Positions 36,729 through 49,199 of a DNA stretch of 64,000 nucleotides are shown piece after piece. A program made the position numbers and the translations under genes. Numbering within the stretch: position 1 is the first letter of the stretch; each line of letters begins with the position of its first letter. The stretch is taken from positions 46,329-110,328 of the forward strand of contig NZ_ACCB01000011.1 of the NCBI RefSeq assembly GCF_000173735.1, written 5' to 3'. Source of the DNA: Yersinia aldovae ATCC 35236. Its GTDB lineage: Bacteria; Pseudomonadota; Gammaproteobacteria; Enterobacterales; Enterobacteriaceae. The notes beneath the pieces are model-generated. The model had not been told where the DNA came from, ran no database searches, and saw only the letters and a program-made list of their open reading frames with translations.

Positions 36729-37217
36729 TTATTGCACCGAAAATTTACGGCGAATTTTACGCATTAATAAGAATAGCCAAGGCCATAGAATACCGTTTAC
36801 TACACTGCTCCAGAAAACTTCTGGGCGGAATGAGACATTAATCACTAAAAACTCAGACCAGAACACCACGACATCCATTGTCAGCGAAAGGAGCATAACA
36901 ATGAGCGCCTGCTGCCACAGTGCCATGTTGCGGAAAAGCTGAAACTTAAACGCCACCAGATAGGCCACGATACTCAGTGCCAGCGCACGCACCCCAAGGG
37001 TTGATCCTAAAATGAGATCCATAATCAGCCCAAGAATAAATCCGGTACCTACATTCACCCGGTGCGGTAACGCCATCACCCAATAAATTAATATCAATGC
37101 CAACCAGGAGGGGCGGAACATATAAATCTGTTCCGGCCACGGCATAATTTGCAGCACCATAGCAATCAGGAATGATAACCAGATAACCCAACGTCCATTA
37201 CTGCTGTAACGGTTCAT
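36729..37217 (-). CDS. mreD: Rod shape-determining protein MreD
   Basis: A 162-residue inner-membrane protein with five or six hydrophobic segments, part of the elongasome with MreB, MreC, RodA and PBP2. Length as in E. coli. It overlaps mreC by four bases (ATGA), so the two are translationally coupled. Confidence 0.95.
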   Translation of the reverse strand: MNRYSSNGRWVIWLSFLIAMVLQIMPWPEQIYMFRPSWLALILIYWVMALPHRVNVGTGFILGLIMDLILGSTLGVRALALSIVAYLVAFKFQLFRNMALWQQALIVMLLSLTMDVVVFWSEFLVINVSFRPEVFWSSVVNGILWPWLFLLMRKIRRKFSVQ

Positions 37218-38200
37218 GGCGAGACTCCCGGCGTAGTGACTGTGGCGGGAGCCGTCACCACAGGCGGAGCCGGTGGCCCCATCGCGTCAGCAGCAGGTAG
37301 CACCTGTGACATCATTGGTGCCAGACGTTCGTTCGCCACGCGACGCACTTCATCCGCGGGCAACGGAACATCGCCATTACGATCAGCGCCCCACAATAAC
37401 AACAGGTAACGTAAGCGTTGTAAATCAGCGGTTGGGCGTGCCTGAATCACAGTGTAAGCACGCTGGTTATCCACTTTGACAGAAGACACTACGGCCACCG
37501 GATACCCTTCGGGGAAGCGACCACCCAAGCCAGACGTGACCAACACATCACCAACGCGAATATCGGTATTGCTAGGCAAATGCTCCAGTAATAGGTCATC
37601 AGTACAACCACTGCCGGCAGCAATCACCCGAATATCATTGCGCAGTACCTGAATAGGTAGCGCATGGGAAGCATCGCAAATCAATAATACGCGGCTGGTT
37701 AACTTACTCACCGCCACAACCTGGCCTACGACACCACGGTCACTAATAACCGGCTGGCCTTCGTACACGCCATTGTTAGAACCTTTATCGATAACAACCT
37801 GATCACTATAGGGATCTGTCCCACTGGACATCACCTGAGTCACCATTTTTTGCTCATCTTGACGCAACGGAGAACCCAGCAATTCACGTAAGCGGTTATT
37901 TTCCTGCTTAAATTGCCCAAGTAACTGTAAATCAGTATTTTTCAGTAATAACTCTTGGCGCAATGCACGGTTTTCCAGCTCCAACTGCCCACGGGTAGCC
38001 AGAGTTTCGGAAACATTGTCGAGAACTTTTCGTGGCCCGTTGGCCAGAAAATAGAAAGGACTGACGGCGGTGTCCATGTAGGTCCGTATTTTAACAAACG
38101 TACCCAACCGGCTATCGGCGATAACCAACGCAATGGCTGCAAGAACGGCAAAAAAAAGTCGCAGTTGCAGGGATGGACCCCGGCTAAAAATCGGCTTCAT
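37214..38200 (-). CDS. mreC: Cell shape protein MreC
   Basis: A 328-residue bitopic protein: short cytoplasmic start, one membrane helix (about residues 12-30), a coiled coil (about 70-110, [25 protein letters not shown]) and two beta-barrel periplasmic domains. It ends in a proline- and alanine-rich tail ([13 protein letters not shown]). It scaffolds MreB filaments to the cell wall enzymes. It follows mreB by 76 bases with a hairpin in the gap. Confidence 0.95.
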   Translation of the reverse strand: MKPIFSRGPSLQLRLFFAVLAAIALVIADSRLGTFVKIRTYMDTAVSPFYFLANGPRKVLDNVSETLATRGQLELENRALRQELLLKNTDLQLLGQFKQENNRLRELLGSPLRQDEQKMVTQVMSSGTDPYSDQVVIDKGSNNGVYEGQPVISDRGVVGQVVAVSKLTSRVLLICDASHALPIQVLRNDIRVIAAGSGCTDDLLLEHLPSNTDIRVGDVLVTSGLGGRFPEGYPVAVVSSVKVDNQRAYTVIQARPTADLQRLRYLLLLWGADRNGDVPLPADEVRRVANERLAPMMSQVLPAADAMGPPAPPVVTAPATVTTPGVSP

Positions 38201-38223
38201 AAGTTATGCGTATTCCTCGACGA

Positions 38224-38261
38224 CAAAAGGAGGTGCCAAACAATTTGATCTGGCCCTCCTC
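38224..38261 (-). terminator. Possible partial terminator between mreB and mreC
   Basis: On the minus strand an aggagg...cctcct hairpin (plus 38254-38259 with 38227-38232, inner cca/tgg pairing) is followed by TTTTG. The T tract is short, so read-through is expected. It would lower mreCD relative to mreB, which is needed in larger amounts. The plus strand of the same hairpin ends in T6, but no plus-strand gene precedes it. Confidence 0.45.
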
Positions 38262-38276
38262 TTTTTTGGCTGACTA

Positions 38277-39658
<1,382 letters not shown>

Positions 39659-41575
39659 TTACGAATATTTTTTCTTTCCGGCGTTCAAAGGCATCGGCGG
39701 AGCAAAAAAATTGCCCTGCCCGCCATGAACACCTTTCGCCTGTAGCGTTTGCCATTCTTCACGGGTAAGAACTTCTGCCGCAAAAACTTTCGCATGTGTT
39801 CCTGCACAGGCACCGGTCAGACTTTCGACAAATAGCTGATTTTCATAACGTAAATTAATGCTTCTTACTAATCCGGGATGAAGCTTTATCATTTCAACCC
39901 GCAACAACTTAAGATAAGAGGTGCTGACAACCGTCAATCCAGCCTGTGAAACCATCACTTCGCACCCTACGCCGAGCAGCAAACGGATCATCGGGCGAAT
40001 TCGATCGATATGTTGACACACATCTGCCTCTGCAAGTTCAAAGATAATACGCTTTCTGTCAGATTTTCTGCATTGCAATAGCGTATCCCGCAGCCAGCGC
40101 TGGAAAGGACGCTGTAATAATGAATCAACGCAGATAGAAAATGCCAGAGTTTCGTCAGGCCATAAAGCTAATAAAGGAATTATCCGATCAATTTTCTGAC
40201 GGTCATAGCGTTCCGCTAATCCGAGCAATTGTACCAATGGCATGAATTCAGCAGCCAGTAACTCTTTCTCGCCATCATATATACGGCTAATCACTTCACG
40301 ATGATGAACTTTACCGTCTACAGTAATGACGGGTTTTTGATATAACCGTGGGCCACCGTTTACCAGTGTTTGTTCCAGCAAAGTACGCCATTTAACACTA
40401 CCACGGCCACTTTCGGGTACCTGCGTATCATACACATACCAACCGTTACCCCCATACAACGCCGCATTTTTAGTCGCTTGTCCAGCATTATCCATAATCT
40501 GTTCTGCCGATTCTCCACGGCGGTAAGCCACAATTCCAATATGCAACAGTGACTCACGGTCAATTATATGTGGCTCTGGTAGCGATCCGACGGCGTTGAC
40601 CAACTGAGCGGCCATAACCTCAGCATCTTTCAGTGTTTTGTGTGGCAATAAGATTGCCATGTCACTATTTAGATAACGGGCTAGCAAGGCCGAGGGGTAA
40701 CGGGCGACAAACGTGGACAGCAGGTTAATCAACGAACTCATCAATTCTTGTACTTGCTGATTATCTCTCGTGTCATTCAGGCTATCAAAGTCCGGTAACT
40801 GCACCACCATGACTACACCATGCGCGCCGGGTTCCTCCAACTGAGTCGTCAGTTGGTTATCAAAAAACTGGCGGTTGTTTAGCCCGGTCTTGCCATCCTG
40901 AGCAGCAAACGTGCGAATTAACGTATCAACGCGATTACGCTCTTCGCGAACCTCCGCTAACTCCGCCAATAGATGATCGATGGCCCGGCTCGCACAAGGA
41001 GGCCATTCATAATCCTCACTACGAATGGCATATTCGCGTTCACCATTGAGAATACGCTTGGCTCGTCGCTCAAGTTTCTCCTGCCCTGCCGTTTGATCCC
41101 GCAGCCAACGGAAGCTCAGTAGCAGCGTCAACCCCACCAGCACAACGACCAGTGACAGAATTGCCGCCGCATAGAGGGAGCGGGTATAGCTTTTGAGGGG
41201 GTCGATATAGGTAAAATGCATGGTCGCCCCCGACTGATGCAGCATCGGCAGCGCCAAAGTGCGATAGCGGCTTGCTTGATTCCAGGGAGCATAAATCGCT
41301 GGGAGTTTAAGATGATACAAGGTGCTGGTCTGGTTATTCACACTGAGTTCCACCACACCAATGGCCTGCATCATCAGCGGCAACCATTCACGTTGTTTAT
41401 CTGCCGGTTGCTGTAATAGTGACTGATCATAAGCCGTCACGATGCTCTGGAGACGGTGCTCCATTTTTTTCTGGCATAAATAGAAGAAACTGACGGTACT
41501 GCCCAGTAACACTAAACACATCGCCAATACGACCAGCAGCGTCATAAACGCAGAAAGTTTGGTTGTAAATCGCAT
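39659..41575 (-). CDS. csrD: RNase E specificity factor CsrD
   Basis: A 638-residue membrane protein that promotes RNase E decay of the CsrB/CsrC small RNAs. It has an N-terminal helix (10-33), a periplasmic part, a second helix (about 135-158), a HAMP-like linker, a degenerate GGDEF domain (where GGDEF would be, the sequence reads LNSDMAILL) and a degenerate EAL domain (ending GGQGNFFAPPMPL). Both enzymatic motifs are lost, as in E. coli CsrD, so it is not expected to make or break c-di-GMP. It matches E. coli over the full length at moderate identity. Confidence 0.93.
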   Translation of the reverse strand: MRFTTKLSAFMTLLVVLAMCLVLLGSTVSFFYLCQKKMEHRLQSIVTAYDQSLLQQPADKQREWLPLMMQAIGVVELSVNNQTSTLYHLKLPAIYAPWNQASRYRTLALPMLHQSGATMHFTYIDPLKSYTRSLYAAAILSLVVVLVGLTLLLSFRWLRDQTAGQEKLERRAKRILNGEREYAIRSEDYEWPPCASRAIDHLLAELAEVREERNRVDTLIRTFAAQDGKTGLNNRQFFDNQLTTQLEEPGAHGVVMVVQLPDFDSLNDTRDNQQVQELMSSLINLLSTFVARYPSALLARYLNSDMAILLPHKTLKDAEVMAAQLVNAVGSLPEPHIIDRESLLHIGIVAYRRGESAEQIMDNAGQATKNAALYGGNGWYVYDTQVPESGRGSVKWRTLLEQTLVNGGPRLYQKPVITVDGKVHHREVISRIYDGEKELLAAEFMPLVQLLGLAERYDRQKIDRIIPLLALWPDETLAFSICVDSLLQRPFQRWLRDTLLQCRKSDRKRIIFELAEADVCQHIDRIRPMIRLLLGVGCEVMVSQAGLTVVSTSYLKLLRVEMIKLHPGLVRSINLRYENQLFVESLTGACAGTHAKVFAAEVLTREEWQTLQAKGVHGGQGNFFAPPMPLNAGKKKYS

Positions 41576-41945
41576 CCCTTAGCCTTGCGTTGTGCAATTA
41601 AATGGAAAAAAGCCCTCAGCTCCTTGGGGAGAACACTATATGACAAAAACCGGGCGCAACGCTGATTTTTTACCTCATGATGCGATAAATACACAATAAT
41701 TTGCTCTTTTTCCCTGACGTTCGTGCAATCCCTGGTTAAAGAATAGCTGCTGACAAAAACCATCGACATGATTTTTGTCCTTGATCAGGCTCAAAAGTTG
41801 CCGTTAACACTATATTGGCTCACTCTTAGCCCATACGTTTCTGTATTTCTCATAATGCATACCTCACCTCATTGGCGTTGCAGCCAGTAAGTATCGATGA
41901 TAACCACGCTGCAACGTGAAGCCGGCAGGGTATTAGGAGTGTTAT
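41576..41945. other. csrD-acuI divergent gap with ERIC-tip palindrome
   Basis: A 370-base gap between divergent genes. At 41861-41936 lies a short palindrome: cgttgcag (41876-41883) pairs with ctgcaacg (41909-41916), with tips ataccTCAC and GGGTAT, like those at 16620 and 18545. It ends two bases before the acuI ribosome binding site. No promoter could be defined for either gene. Confidence 0.5.
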
Positions 41946-42923
41946 ATGCGAGCGCTTGTCCTTGAGCAAATTGAAGGCCGTACTATCGCCGAAGTACGTA
42001 ACATCTCACCTTCACAACTGCCTGCGGGTAATGTCACGGTTGACGTCAATTGGTCCAGTCTGAATTATAAAGATGCATTGGCGATCACCGGAAAAGGGAA
42101 AATTATCCGCGAATTCCCGATGGTGCCAGGCATTGATTTTGCCGGAACCGTTCATAGCAGCGAAGATCCGCGTTTTCATGTCGGCCAATCAGTGTTACTG
42201 ACCGGTTGGGGAGTTGGCGAAAACCACTGGGGTGGTTTAGCGGAACAAGCGCGCGTTAATGGTGACTGGCTGGTCCCCATGCCTGAAGGGATGGACCCAC
42301 GTAATGCCATGATTATCGGCACCGCCGGGTTTACCGCGATGCTGTGTGTGATGGCGCTGGAGGAAGGTGGTGTGACGCCAGAAAGCGGCGAAGTGGTGGT
42401 CACCGGGGCCAGTGGCGGTGTCGGCAGCACCGCAATTGCCCTGCTCTGCGCGCTGGGATATCAGATTGCTGCCATTTCTGGCCGCGACAGTAACAGCGAA
42501 TATCTGAAGAGCCTGGGCGCGCATCGGGTGCTCTCGCGCAACGATTATCTTGATGCTTCGCGTCCATTGGAGAAACAATTGTGGGCCGGTGCCATTGATA
42601 CGGTTGGCGACAAGTTACTGGCTAAAGTGCTGGCGCAGATGAGTTACAACGCCACCGTCGCAGCTTGTGGTTTGGCAGGTGGTTATACTCTGCCCACCAC
42701 CGTGATGCCCTTTATTCTGCGCAACGTGCGCTTGCAGGGCGTGGATTCGGTGATGACACCGCAACCGCGCCGCCAACAAGCCTGGCAGCGGCTGCTGAAA
42801 ATCTTACCTGACAGCTTCTATCAGCAGGCATCACAATCCATCACGCTGGCAGATGCTCCAACTATCGCCGCACGCCTGCTGGCGAATGAAGTCACTGGCC
42901 GGACGTTGGTTAAAGTTCGCTAA
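41946..42923 (+). CDS. acuI: Acrylyl-CoA reductase AcuI (YhdH)
   Basis: A 325-residue MDR-superfamily NADPH oxidoreductase that detoxifies acrylyl-CoA to propionyl-CoA. The nucleotide-binding motif GASGGVGSTAIALL is near residue 155, and NWSSLNYKDAL and PGIDFAGTV are family signatures. It has no zinc-binding cysteines. A strong GGAG site precedes the ATG. The position after csrD is conserved in E. coli. Confidence 0.95.
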   Translation: MRALVLEQIEGRTIAEVRNISPSQLPAGNVTVDVNWSSLNYKDALAITGKGKIIREFPMVPGIDFAGTVHSSEDPRFHVGQSVLLTGWGVGENHWGGLAEQARVNGDWLVPMPEGMDPRNAMIIGTAGFTAMLCVMALEEGGVTPESGEVVVTGASGGVGSTAIALLCALGYQIAAISGRDSNSEYLKSLGAHRVLSRNDYLDASRPLEKQLWAGAIDTVGDKLLAKVLAQMSYNATVAACGLAGGYTLPTTVMPFILRNVRLQGVDSVMTPQPRRQQAWQRLLKILPDSFYQQASQSITLADAPTIAARLLANEVTGRTLVKVR

Positions 42924-43091
42924 TTATTGATTTTGCAAAAGTCACCGGGTGGATATTGCTACCACCCGGCCCTATCACTCCGCTCTCAGAAATTTCATAT
43001 TTTTCCCAGCAGCCTCGCACTTGTGTCCATAAGCCGCCATGATTAATACCATAATGGTCAGTATGACTCCCCTGCCCGATGGAGTAGGTCT

Positions 43092-44138
43092 ATGAACAAC
43101 TTTTTCTCTCATTCAAAAAATAGTCTTCGTGGTAGCAGTACCAAACCACGCAAGCTGACCGAAGCTGACGTCACGCCGGAAAGTATTTTCTATCAGCGCC
43201 GCAAGGTGTTGCAGGCGTTGGGGATCACGGCAGCATCACTGGCCTTGCCCACCGCGGCACAGGCCGACTTGTTAGCATGGTTTAAAGGTAATGGCCGCCC
43301 TAAAGCGCCGTCAGGCAAGCCATTGACGTTTACCCCATCAACGGCTTATCACCCCGATCTGGCAATGACGCCAGAAGACAAAGTGACCGGTTACAATAAC
43401 TTCTACGAATTTGGTCTGGATAAAGCTGATCCCGCCGCCAATGCTGGCACGTTAAAAACTGAGGGTTGGCAGATACGTATCGACGGTGATGTGGCTAAAC
43501 CGATGACACTGGATATTGATGACCTGATAAAACGCTTCCCGTTGGAAGAGCGCATTTACCGGATGCGCTGCGTTGAAGCCTGGTCAATGGTGGTGCCGTG
43601 GATCGGTTTTGAATTGGGCAAATTGCTAAAACTGGTTGAACCCACCAGTAATGCCCGCTACGTCGCGTTTCAGACACTTTACGCACCGGATCAAATGCCA
43701 GGGCAGGAAGATCGCTTTATTGGCGGCGGCCTGAAATACCCTTATGTCGAAGGACTACGGCTGGATGAGGCAATGCACCCACTGGCCTTTATGACTTTAG
43801 GTGTGTATGGCAAAGCCCTACCGCCACAAAATGGTGCACCACTGCGGCTTATCACGCCGTGGAAATACGGTTTTAAAGGAATAAAGTCCATTGTTCATAT
43901 TCGCCTGACTCATGACCAGCCGCCCACCACCTGGAACCTGAGTGCGCCTAACGAATACGGTTTTTATGCCAACGTAAACCCGCATGTCGACCACCCACGC
44001 TGGTCGCAGGCTACCGAGCGTTTTATCGGTTCAGGCGGCATTTTAGATGTACAGCGCCAACCGACGCTACTGTTTAACGGTTATGCCGATCAGGTCGCCT
44101 CGCTGTATCGCGGTTTAGACTTAAGGGTGAATTTCTGA
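43092..44138 (+). CDS. msrP: Methionine sulfoxide reductase catalytic subunit MsrP
   Basis: A periplasmic molybdopterin enzyme (YedY) that repairs oxidised methionine in envelope proteins. A twin-arginine signal is visible ([18 protein letters not shown], cleavage after AQA). The molybdenum-ligating cysteine lies in [14 protein letters not shown]. It has 348 residues (334 in E. coli); the additional residues are before the Tat motif ([11 protein letters not shown]...), and the start has GGAG. It overlaps msrQ by one base (TGATG). In E. coli these genes lie elsewhere on the chromosome. Confidence 0.94.
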   Translation: MNNFFSHSKNSLRGSSTKPRKLTEADVTPESIFYQRRKVLQALGITAASLALPTAAQADLLAWFKGNGRPKAPSGKPLTFTPSTAYHPDLAMTPEDKVTGYNNFYEFGLDKADPAANAGTLKTEGWQIRIDGDVAKPMTLDIDDLIKRFPLEERIYRMRCVEAWSMVVPWIGFELGKLLKLVEPTSNARYVAFQTLYAPDQMPGQEDRFIGGGLKYPYVEGLRLDEAMHPLAFMTLGVYGKALPPQNGAPLRLITPWKYGFKGIKSIVHIRLTHDQPPTTWNLSAPNEYGFYANVNPHVDHPRWSQATERFIGSGGILDVQRQPTLLFNGYADQVASLYRGLDLRVNF

Positions 44139-44737
44139 TGCGACTCAGCTTGCGGCAAATTAAATGGCTAAAAGTGGCTATCTGGCTGGCGGCATCCTTA
44201 CCGTTCCTGTGGCTGGTTTTATCGGTCGATCAGGGTTGGTTCAGCGCTGATCCCGCCAAAGACATTCAGCATTTTACCGGCCGCATGACACTGAAATTGT
44301 TATTAGTTACGCTAGTCGTCACACCGTTGGCACGCTACGGCAAGCAGCCATTGCTTATCCGCTGCCGTCGCCTGCTCGGATTGTGGTGTTTTGCCTGGGG
44401 CACGCTGCATCTGGTCAGTTATTCTGTTCTGGAGTTAGGATTGAGTAATATCAGCCTGTTAGGGCGAGAACTGGTTACCCGCCCCTACCTGACGTTGGGC
44501 ATTATCAGTTGGCTATTGTTACTCTCGTTAGCCGTAACATCCACTTTGTGGGCGCAACGAAAAATGGGACCCAACTGGCAAAAATTGCATAATTTGGTGT
44601 ATCTTGTCGCCATTCTTGCACCAATTCATTATCTTTGGTCGGTGAAAACGCTTTCGCCACTGCCGATTATCTACGCCGTGGCAGCGGTTATATTGCTGGC
44701 GCTACGCTATAAAAAATTCCGCCAATGGTGCCGCTAA
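44138..44737 (+). CDS. msrQ: MsrQ haem-binding membrane subunit
   Basis: A 199-residue inner-membrane b-type haem protein (YedZ, ferric reductase-like fold) that feeds quinone electrons to MsrP. Six hydrophobic segments and conserved histidines ([22 protein letters not shown]) are visible. It is translationally coupled to msrP. Confidence 0.94.
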   Translation: MRLSLRQIKWLKVAIWLAASLPFLWLVLSVDQGWFSADPAKDIQHFTGRMTLKLLLVTLVVTPLARYGKQPLLIRCRRLLGLWCFAWGTLHLVSYSVLELGLSNISLLGRELVTRPYLTLGIISWLLLLSLAVTSTLWAQRKMGPNWQKLHNLVYLVAILAPIHYLWSVKTLSPLPIIYAVAAVILLALRYKKFRQWCR

Positions 44738-44977
44738 CTGCCTGAACTTATCATCGTTCTCCCCATCATAAATAATGCTGAACGCACAGTTCGCACTCTT
44801 TTCTATTGAATATCTTCGCTGATAAGACCAGTATTTAGCTGCTAATTGCTACGATATCATTATAATGCCCGACCTTAGTGCCGATCGCAGTGTCAATTTC
44901 GTCGTAAAAAGGTGACAAATCGGTGACATCAGGTTATTTTTTACGATGATGGACTAATTGCCGGAGATACCTGCACA

Positions 44978-45430
44978 ATGTCGGATAAGTTTCACATTTT
45001 GCTTCTAAATGGCCCTAACCTGAATCTGCTTGGAACGCGTGAACCGGAAAAGTACGGTTACACCACACTGGCTGAGATTGTTAGCCAGTTAGAGGCTCAA
45101 GCTCAGGGATTGGATGTGGCGCTGTCCCATTTGCAGTCGAATGCAGAACATGCGCTGATCGATAGAATTCATCAGGCTCGGGGTAATATCGATTTTATCC
45201 TGATCAACCCGGCAGCGTTTACGCATACCAGCGTGGCGCTGCGCGATGCATTGCTAGGTGTGCAGATCCCGTTTATCGAGATCCACTTGTCTAACGTGCA
45301 TTCCAGGGAGCCTTTCCGTCATCATTCATATCTCTCTGATATCGCGGTTGGCGTAATCTGTGGACTTGGCGCAGATGGCTACAACTTTGCTTTACAGGCA
45401 GCGGTAAATCGCTTGTCAAAATCCAACTAA
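44978..45430 (+). CDS. aroQ: Type II 3-dehydroquinate dehydratase AroQ
   Basis: A 150-residue shikimate pathway enzyme that converts 3-dehydroquinate to 3-dehydroshikimate. The N-terminal [20 protein letters not shown] block carries the catalytic arginine and tyrosine loop, and the histidine lies in [16 protein letters not shown]. Full length. It stands 31 bases before accB and may be co-transcribed with accBC. A TATAAT at 44861-44866 is a possible -10, but no good -35 precedes it. Confidence 0.96.
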   Translation: MSDKFHILLLNGPNLNLLGTREPEKYGYTTLAEIVSQLEAQAQGLDVALSHLQSNAEHALIDRIHQARGNIDFILINPAAFTHTSVALRDALLGVQIPFIEIHLSNVHSREPFRHHSYLSDIAVGVICGLGADGYNFALQAAVNRLSKSN

Positions 45431-45461
45431 TGCAACACACAAAGAGTACGGAATCACACTC

Positions 45462-45926
45462 ATGGATATTCGTAAGATTAAGAAACTGATCGAACTGGTT
45501 GAAGAGTCCGGCATTTCAGAGCTGGAAATCTCAGAAGGCGAAGAGTCAGTACGTATCAGTCGTGCTCCCGCCGCACCAAACTACCCAATGATGCAACAGC
45601 CGTATGCGTTTGCTGCACCACAGCAACAGCCAGCGCTGGCAGCAGCCGTTGCTCCAGCACCTGCTGAAGCGGCTGCACCGGCTGCTATCAGTGGTCATAT
45701 CGTGCGCTCCCCAATGGTCGGTACTTTCTACCGCACCCCGAGCCCGGATGCTAAAGCCTTCATTGAAGTAGGTCAGAAAGTTTCTGCTGGTGACACTCTT
45801 TGCATCGTTGAAGCGATGAAAATGATGAACCAAATCGAAGCAGATAAATCCGGTACTGTAAAAGCCATTCTGGTTGAAAATGGTCAACCGGTTGAATTCG
45901 ACGAGCCTCTTGTCGTCATCGAGTAA
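45462..45926 (+). CDS. accB: Biotin carboxyl carrier protein AccB
   Basis: A 154-residue BCCP of acetyl-CoA carboxylase. An N-terminal dimerisation part, an alanine- and proline-rich linker (about 50-76) and the biotinyl domain with the modified K120 in EAMKMMNQ are all present. First gene of the accBC pair, 11 bases before accC. In E. coli accBC is autoregulated by AccB; no specific site could be identified here. Confidence 0.97.
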   Translation: MDIRKIKKLIELVEESGISELEISEGEESVRISRAPAAPNYPMMQQPYAFAAPQQQPALAAAVAPAPAEAAAPAAISGHIVRSPMVGTFYRTPSPDAKAFIEVGQKVSAGDTLCIVEAMKMMNQIEADKSGTVKAILVENGQPVEFDEPLVVIE

Positions 45927-45937
45927 CGAGGCGTTCC

Positions 45938-47287
45938 ATGCTTGATAAAATCGTAATCGCTAACCGCGGTGAGATTGCGCTACGTATCCTGCGAGCTTGT
46001 AAAGAGCTGGGGATCAAAACTGTGGCAGTTCACTCTGTTGCGGATCGTGATCTTAAACACGTATTACTGGCTGACGAGACTGTCTGTATTGGTCCCGCGC
46101 CTTCTGTTAAAAGCTATCTGAACATCCCAGCAATCATTTCTGCTGCTGAGATCACCGGCGCGGTGGCAATTCACCCCGGCTATGGTTTCCTGTCTGAAAA
46201 TGCTGATTTTGCCGAACAGGTAGAACGTTCAGGTTTCATCTTCATCGGCCCACGCGCCGAAACCATTCGCCTGATGGGTGACAAGGTTTCCGCGATCAAT
46301 GCTATGAAGAAAGCCGGTGTACCTTGCGTACCTGGCTCTGATGGCCCGCTGGATGACGACACTACCAAGAACAAAGCCTTTGCCAAACGAATCGGTTATC
46401 CGGTCATTATCAAGGCATCTGGCGGTGGCGGTGGTCGTGGTATGCGTGTAGTTCGTCACGACAAAGATCTTGAACAATCCATTAACATGACCCGTGCGGA
46501 AGCCAAAGCGGCTTTCAATAACGACATGGTTTACATGGAAAAATACCTGGAAAACCCACGCCATATCGAAATTCAGATTTTGGCTGACGGTCAGGGTAAA
46601 GCTATCTATCTGGCTGAACGTGACTGCTCTATGCAGCGCCGTCACCAGAAAGTGGTTGAAGAGGCACCAGCCCCCGGTATTACCAGCGAAATGCGCCGTT
46701 ATATCGGCGAGCGCTGCGCGAAAGCTTGTGTGGATATCGGTTATCGCGGTGCAGGAACCTTTGAGTTCCTGTATGAAAACGGCGAGTTCTATTTCATTGA
46801 AATGAACACCCGTATTCAGGTTGAACACCCGGTTACCGAAATGATCACCGGTGTCGATTTGATCAAAGAACAGCTGCGCATCGCGGCGGGCCAACCTCTG
46901 TCTATCAAACAAGATGAAGTGAAGGTTCATGGCCACGCCGTGGAATGCCGTATCAACGCCGAAGATCCAAACACCTTCCTGCCAAGTCCGGGTAAAATTA
47001 CCCGTTTCCATGCGCCGGGCGGTTTTGGTGTGCGTTGGGAGTCTCATATTTACGCCGGTTATACCGTGCCGCCATATTATGACTCCATGATCGGCAAGCT
47101 GATTACTTACGGTGAAAACCGTGATGTTGCTATTGCCCGCATGAAGAATGCGTTGGCAGAACTCATTATCGATGGCATCAAGACCAACGTTGAGTTGCAG
47201 CAACGCATCATGAACGACGAAAACTTCCAGCACGGTGGCACCAATATCCACTATCTGGAGAAAAAACTCGGGTTGCAAGAAACCTAA
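45938..47287 (+). CDS. accC: Biotin carboxylase AccC
   Basis: A 449-residue ATP-grasp enzyme that carboxylates the biotin on AccB, the first step of fatty acid synthesis. The length equals E. coli. The glycine-rich ATP loop ([14 protein letters not shown], about residue 160) and the active-site [14 protein letters not shown] are intact. It ends in an intrinsic terminator. Confidence 0.97.
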   Translation: MLDKIVIANRGEIALRILRACKELGIKTVAVHSVADRDLKHVLLADETVCIGPAPSVKSYLNIPAIISAAEITGAVAIHPGYGFLSENADFAEQVERSGFIFIGPRAETIRLMGDKVSAINAMKKAGVPCVPGSDGPLDDDTTKNKAFAKRIGYPVIIKASGGGGGRGMRVVRHDKDLEQSINMTRAEAKAAFNNDMVYMEKYLENPRHIEIQILADGQGKAIYLAERDCSMQRRHQKVVEEAPAPGITSEMRRYIGERCAKACVDIGYRGAGTFEFLYENGEFYFIEMNTRIQVEHPVTEMITGVDLIKEQLRIAAGQPLSIKQDEVKVHGHAVECRINAEDPNTFLPSPGKITRFHAPGGFGVRWESHIYAGYTVPPYYDSMIGKLITYGENRDVAIARMKNALAELIIDGIKTNVELQQRIMNDENFQHGGTNIHYLEKKLGLQET

Positions 47288-47322
47288 TATTTCGCCTTTC
47301 ATGAGTTTTACCTTTTATATCA

Positions 47323-47349
47323 GGGCCGGTTAATCATCGGCCTTTTTCT
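47323..47349 (+). terminator. Intrinsic terminator of accBC
   Basis: ggccg (47324-47328) pairs with cggcc (47338-47342) over a short loop and runs into TTTTTCTTTTT. It lies 36 bases after the accC stop. Confidence 0.8.
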
Positions 47350-47371
47350 TTTTAAACTTTGTTTATACTTT

Positions 47372-47484
47372 TATACCCAAGTCATTGGCGTTGTAGCAAA
47401 GCGGCAATCTAATGAAATCCGATAAGTTAATTCGGGTAAGTGAGAGCAGCTAACAACACTGTAGTGCCAAGTACCAAGGGTATG
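47372..47484. repeat. Degenerate ERIC element between accC and yhdT
   Basis: About 113 bp beginning tatacccaagtcattggcg and ending near accaagggtatggg. It keeps recognisable ERIC core pieces (taagttaattcgggtaagtg, gagcagctaaca) but has small deletions. It ends about 11 bases before the yhdT start codon, so it supplies the yhdT upstream region. Confidence 0.7.
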
Positions 47485-47494
47485 GGGAAAAGAC

Positions 47495-47737
47495 ATGGAT
47501 ACAAGATTTCTACAAGCCAATAAAGAAGCACGCTGGGCCTTTGGCTTAACGCTGGCTTATCTGGCTGGGTGGATAATAACGGCGTATTTACCGGGTAACA
47601 TTGCTGGGATAAGCGGCCTCCCGGCTTGGTTTGAAGCCGCCTGTATTGCGCTGCCACTGGTGTTTATTGTGCTGTGCGTTCTGATGGTGCGTTTTGTCTT
47701 CCGCGACATCTCACTGGAGGACGATAATGCAAACTGA
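47495..47737 (+). CDS. yhdT: YhdT, small DUF997 membrane protein
   Basis: An 80-residue inner-membrane protein with two hydrophobic segments (about 17-35 and 48-70) of unknown function. It always precedes panF and overlaps it by 11 bases here, so it probably assists PanF, like small subunits of other sodium/solute symporters. The ribosome binding site is GGGGA. Confidence 0.9.
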   Translation: MDTRFLQANKEARWAFGLTLAYLAGWIITAYLPGNIAGISGLPAWFEAACIALPLVFIVLCVLMVRFVFRDISLEDDNAN

Positions 47738-49181
47738 TGTTGTCCTGCCACTGGTGGGCTATCTGGTCATGGTATTTGGCTTATCCGTGTATGCCTATAC
47801 CCGCCGCAAAACAGGAAATTTTCTCAACGAATACTTTATCGGCAATCGCTCGATGGGAGGATTCGTTCTGGCAATGACGTTGACCGCCACTTATATCAGT
47901 GCCAGTTCATTTATTGGCGGGCCGGGTGCGGCCTATAAATATGGCCTTGGTTGGGTGTTATTGGCGATGATCCAGTTACCTGCGGTCTGGCTGTCACTGG
48001 GCGTTCTGGGTAAGAAATTTGCCATTTTAGCCCGTCGCTATAACGCCGTCACCCTCAACGATATGCTGTATGCCCGCTATCAGAGCCGGTTACTGGTGTG
48101 GCTGGCCAGTGTTAGCCTGTTGGTGGCGTTTGTCGGAGCCATGACGGTACAATTTATTGGTGGCGCACGTTTACTGGAAACGGCGGCAGGCATTCCTTAC
48201 GATACCGGTTTATTGATATTCGGTATCAGTATCGCGCTGTATACCTCTTTTGGTGGCTTCCGCGCCAGTGTGCTGAATGATGCTTTGCAAGGGCTGGTAA
48301 TGCTGGTTGGCACCATTTTGCTACTAGTGGCGGTAATCCATGCCGCAGGCGGGCTGCATAAAGCAGTCGAAACCCTGCAACATATCGATCCAGCGCTCGT
48401 TTCCCCGCAAGGGGGCGATCAGATCCTCGATCTGCCCTTTATGGCATCATTCTGGATTTTGGTATGCTTTGGGGTCATTGGCCTGCCACATACCGCCGTG
48501 CGCTGTATTTCGTATCGTGATAGCAAAGCGGTGCATCGCGGCATTATCCTCGGCACCATTGTGGTGGCAATCCTGATGTTTGGTATGCATCTGGCCGGTG
48601 CATTGGGGCGGGCGATCCTACCGGATCTGAAGATCCCCGATCAGGTGATCCCAACACTGATGATCACCGTGTTACCGCCCTTTGCTGCGGGGATCTTTCT
48701 GGCAGCACCGATGGCGGCGATCATGTCCACCATCAATGCTCAGTTGCTGCAATCTTCTGCCACCATCGTGAAAGATTTATACCTCAATTTATGGCCAGAT
48801 GAGTTGAAGAATGAACGTAAGTTGGCGCGAATTTCCAGCTTATCGACACTGGTTCTTGGGCTATTACTGCTGCTTGCCGCCTGGCGGCCACCAGAAATGA
48901 TTATCTGGCTTAACCTGCTGGCCTTTGGCGGCCTGGAAGCGGTATTCCTGTGGCCATTGGTGCTGGGGTTGTACTGGGAACGGGCCAATGCTCACGGCGC
49001 GCTTAGCGCGATGATTGTCGGTGCGGTATGCTATACCGTACTGGCCAGTTTCAATATTAAGATAGCCGGTCTGCACCCGATAGTGCCGTCGCTGGTTCTC
49101 AATCTACTGGCGTTTTATATCGGTAATCAGTTTGGCGACCGGGCTAGAGCGCGACAGCCCGTGGTAGTTAGCGCTGATTAG
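47727..49181 (+). CDS. panF: Sodium/pantothenate symporter PanF
   Basis: An SSS-family symporter of 484 residues with about thirteen membrane segments that imports pantothenate with sodium. Strong identity to E. coli PanF runs from RSMGGFVLAMTLTATYISAS through the conserved GPGAAYKYGLGWVLLAM. The ATG at 47727 has a perfect GGAGG seven bases before it; an in-frame codon at 47694 is rejected. Confidence 0.95.
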   Translation: MQTDVVLPLVGYLVMVFGLSVYAYTRRKTGNFLNEYFIGNRSMGGFVLAMTLTATYISASSFIGGPGAAYKYGLGWVLLAMIQLPAVWLSLGVLGKKFAILARRYNAVTLNDMLYARYQSRLLVWLASVSLLVAFVGAMTVQFIGGARLLETAAGIPYDTGLLIFGISIALYTSFGGFRASVLNDALQGLVMLVGTILLLVAVIHAAGGLHKAVETLQHIDPALVSPQGGDQILDLPFMASFWILVCFGVIGLPHTAVRCISYRDSKAVHRGIILGTIVVAILMFGMHLAGALGRAILPDLKIPDQVIPTLMITVLPPFAAGIFLAAPMAAIMSTINAQLLQSSATIVKDLYLNLWPDELKNERKLARISSLSTLVLGLLLLLAAWRPPEMIIWLNLLAFGGLEAVFLWPLVLGLYWERANAHGALSAMIVGAVCYTVLASFNIKIAGLHPIVPSLVLNLLAFYIGNQFGDRARARQPVVVSAD

Positions 49182-49199
49182 AAACGATTAATTTATATC

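Noticed and set aside
46229..47302. A 357-codon open frame on the minus strand
   Set aside because: It is wholly antisense to the highly conserved accC gene and has no recognisable protein features.
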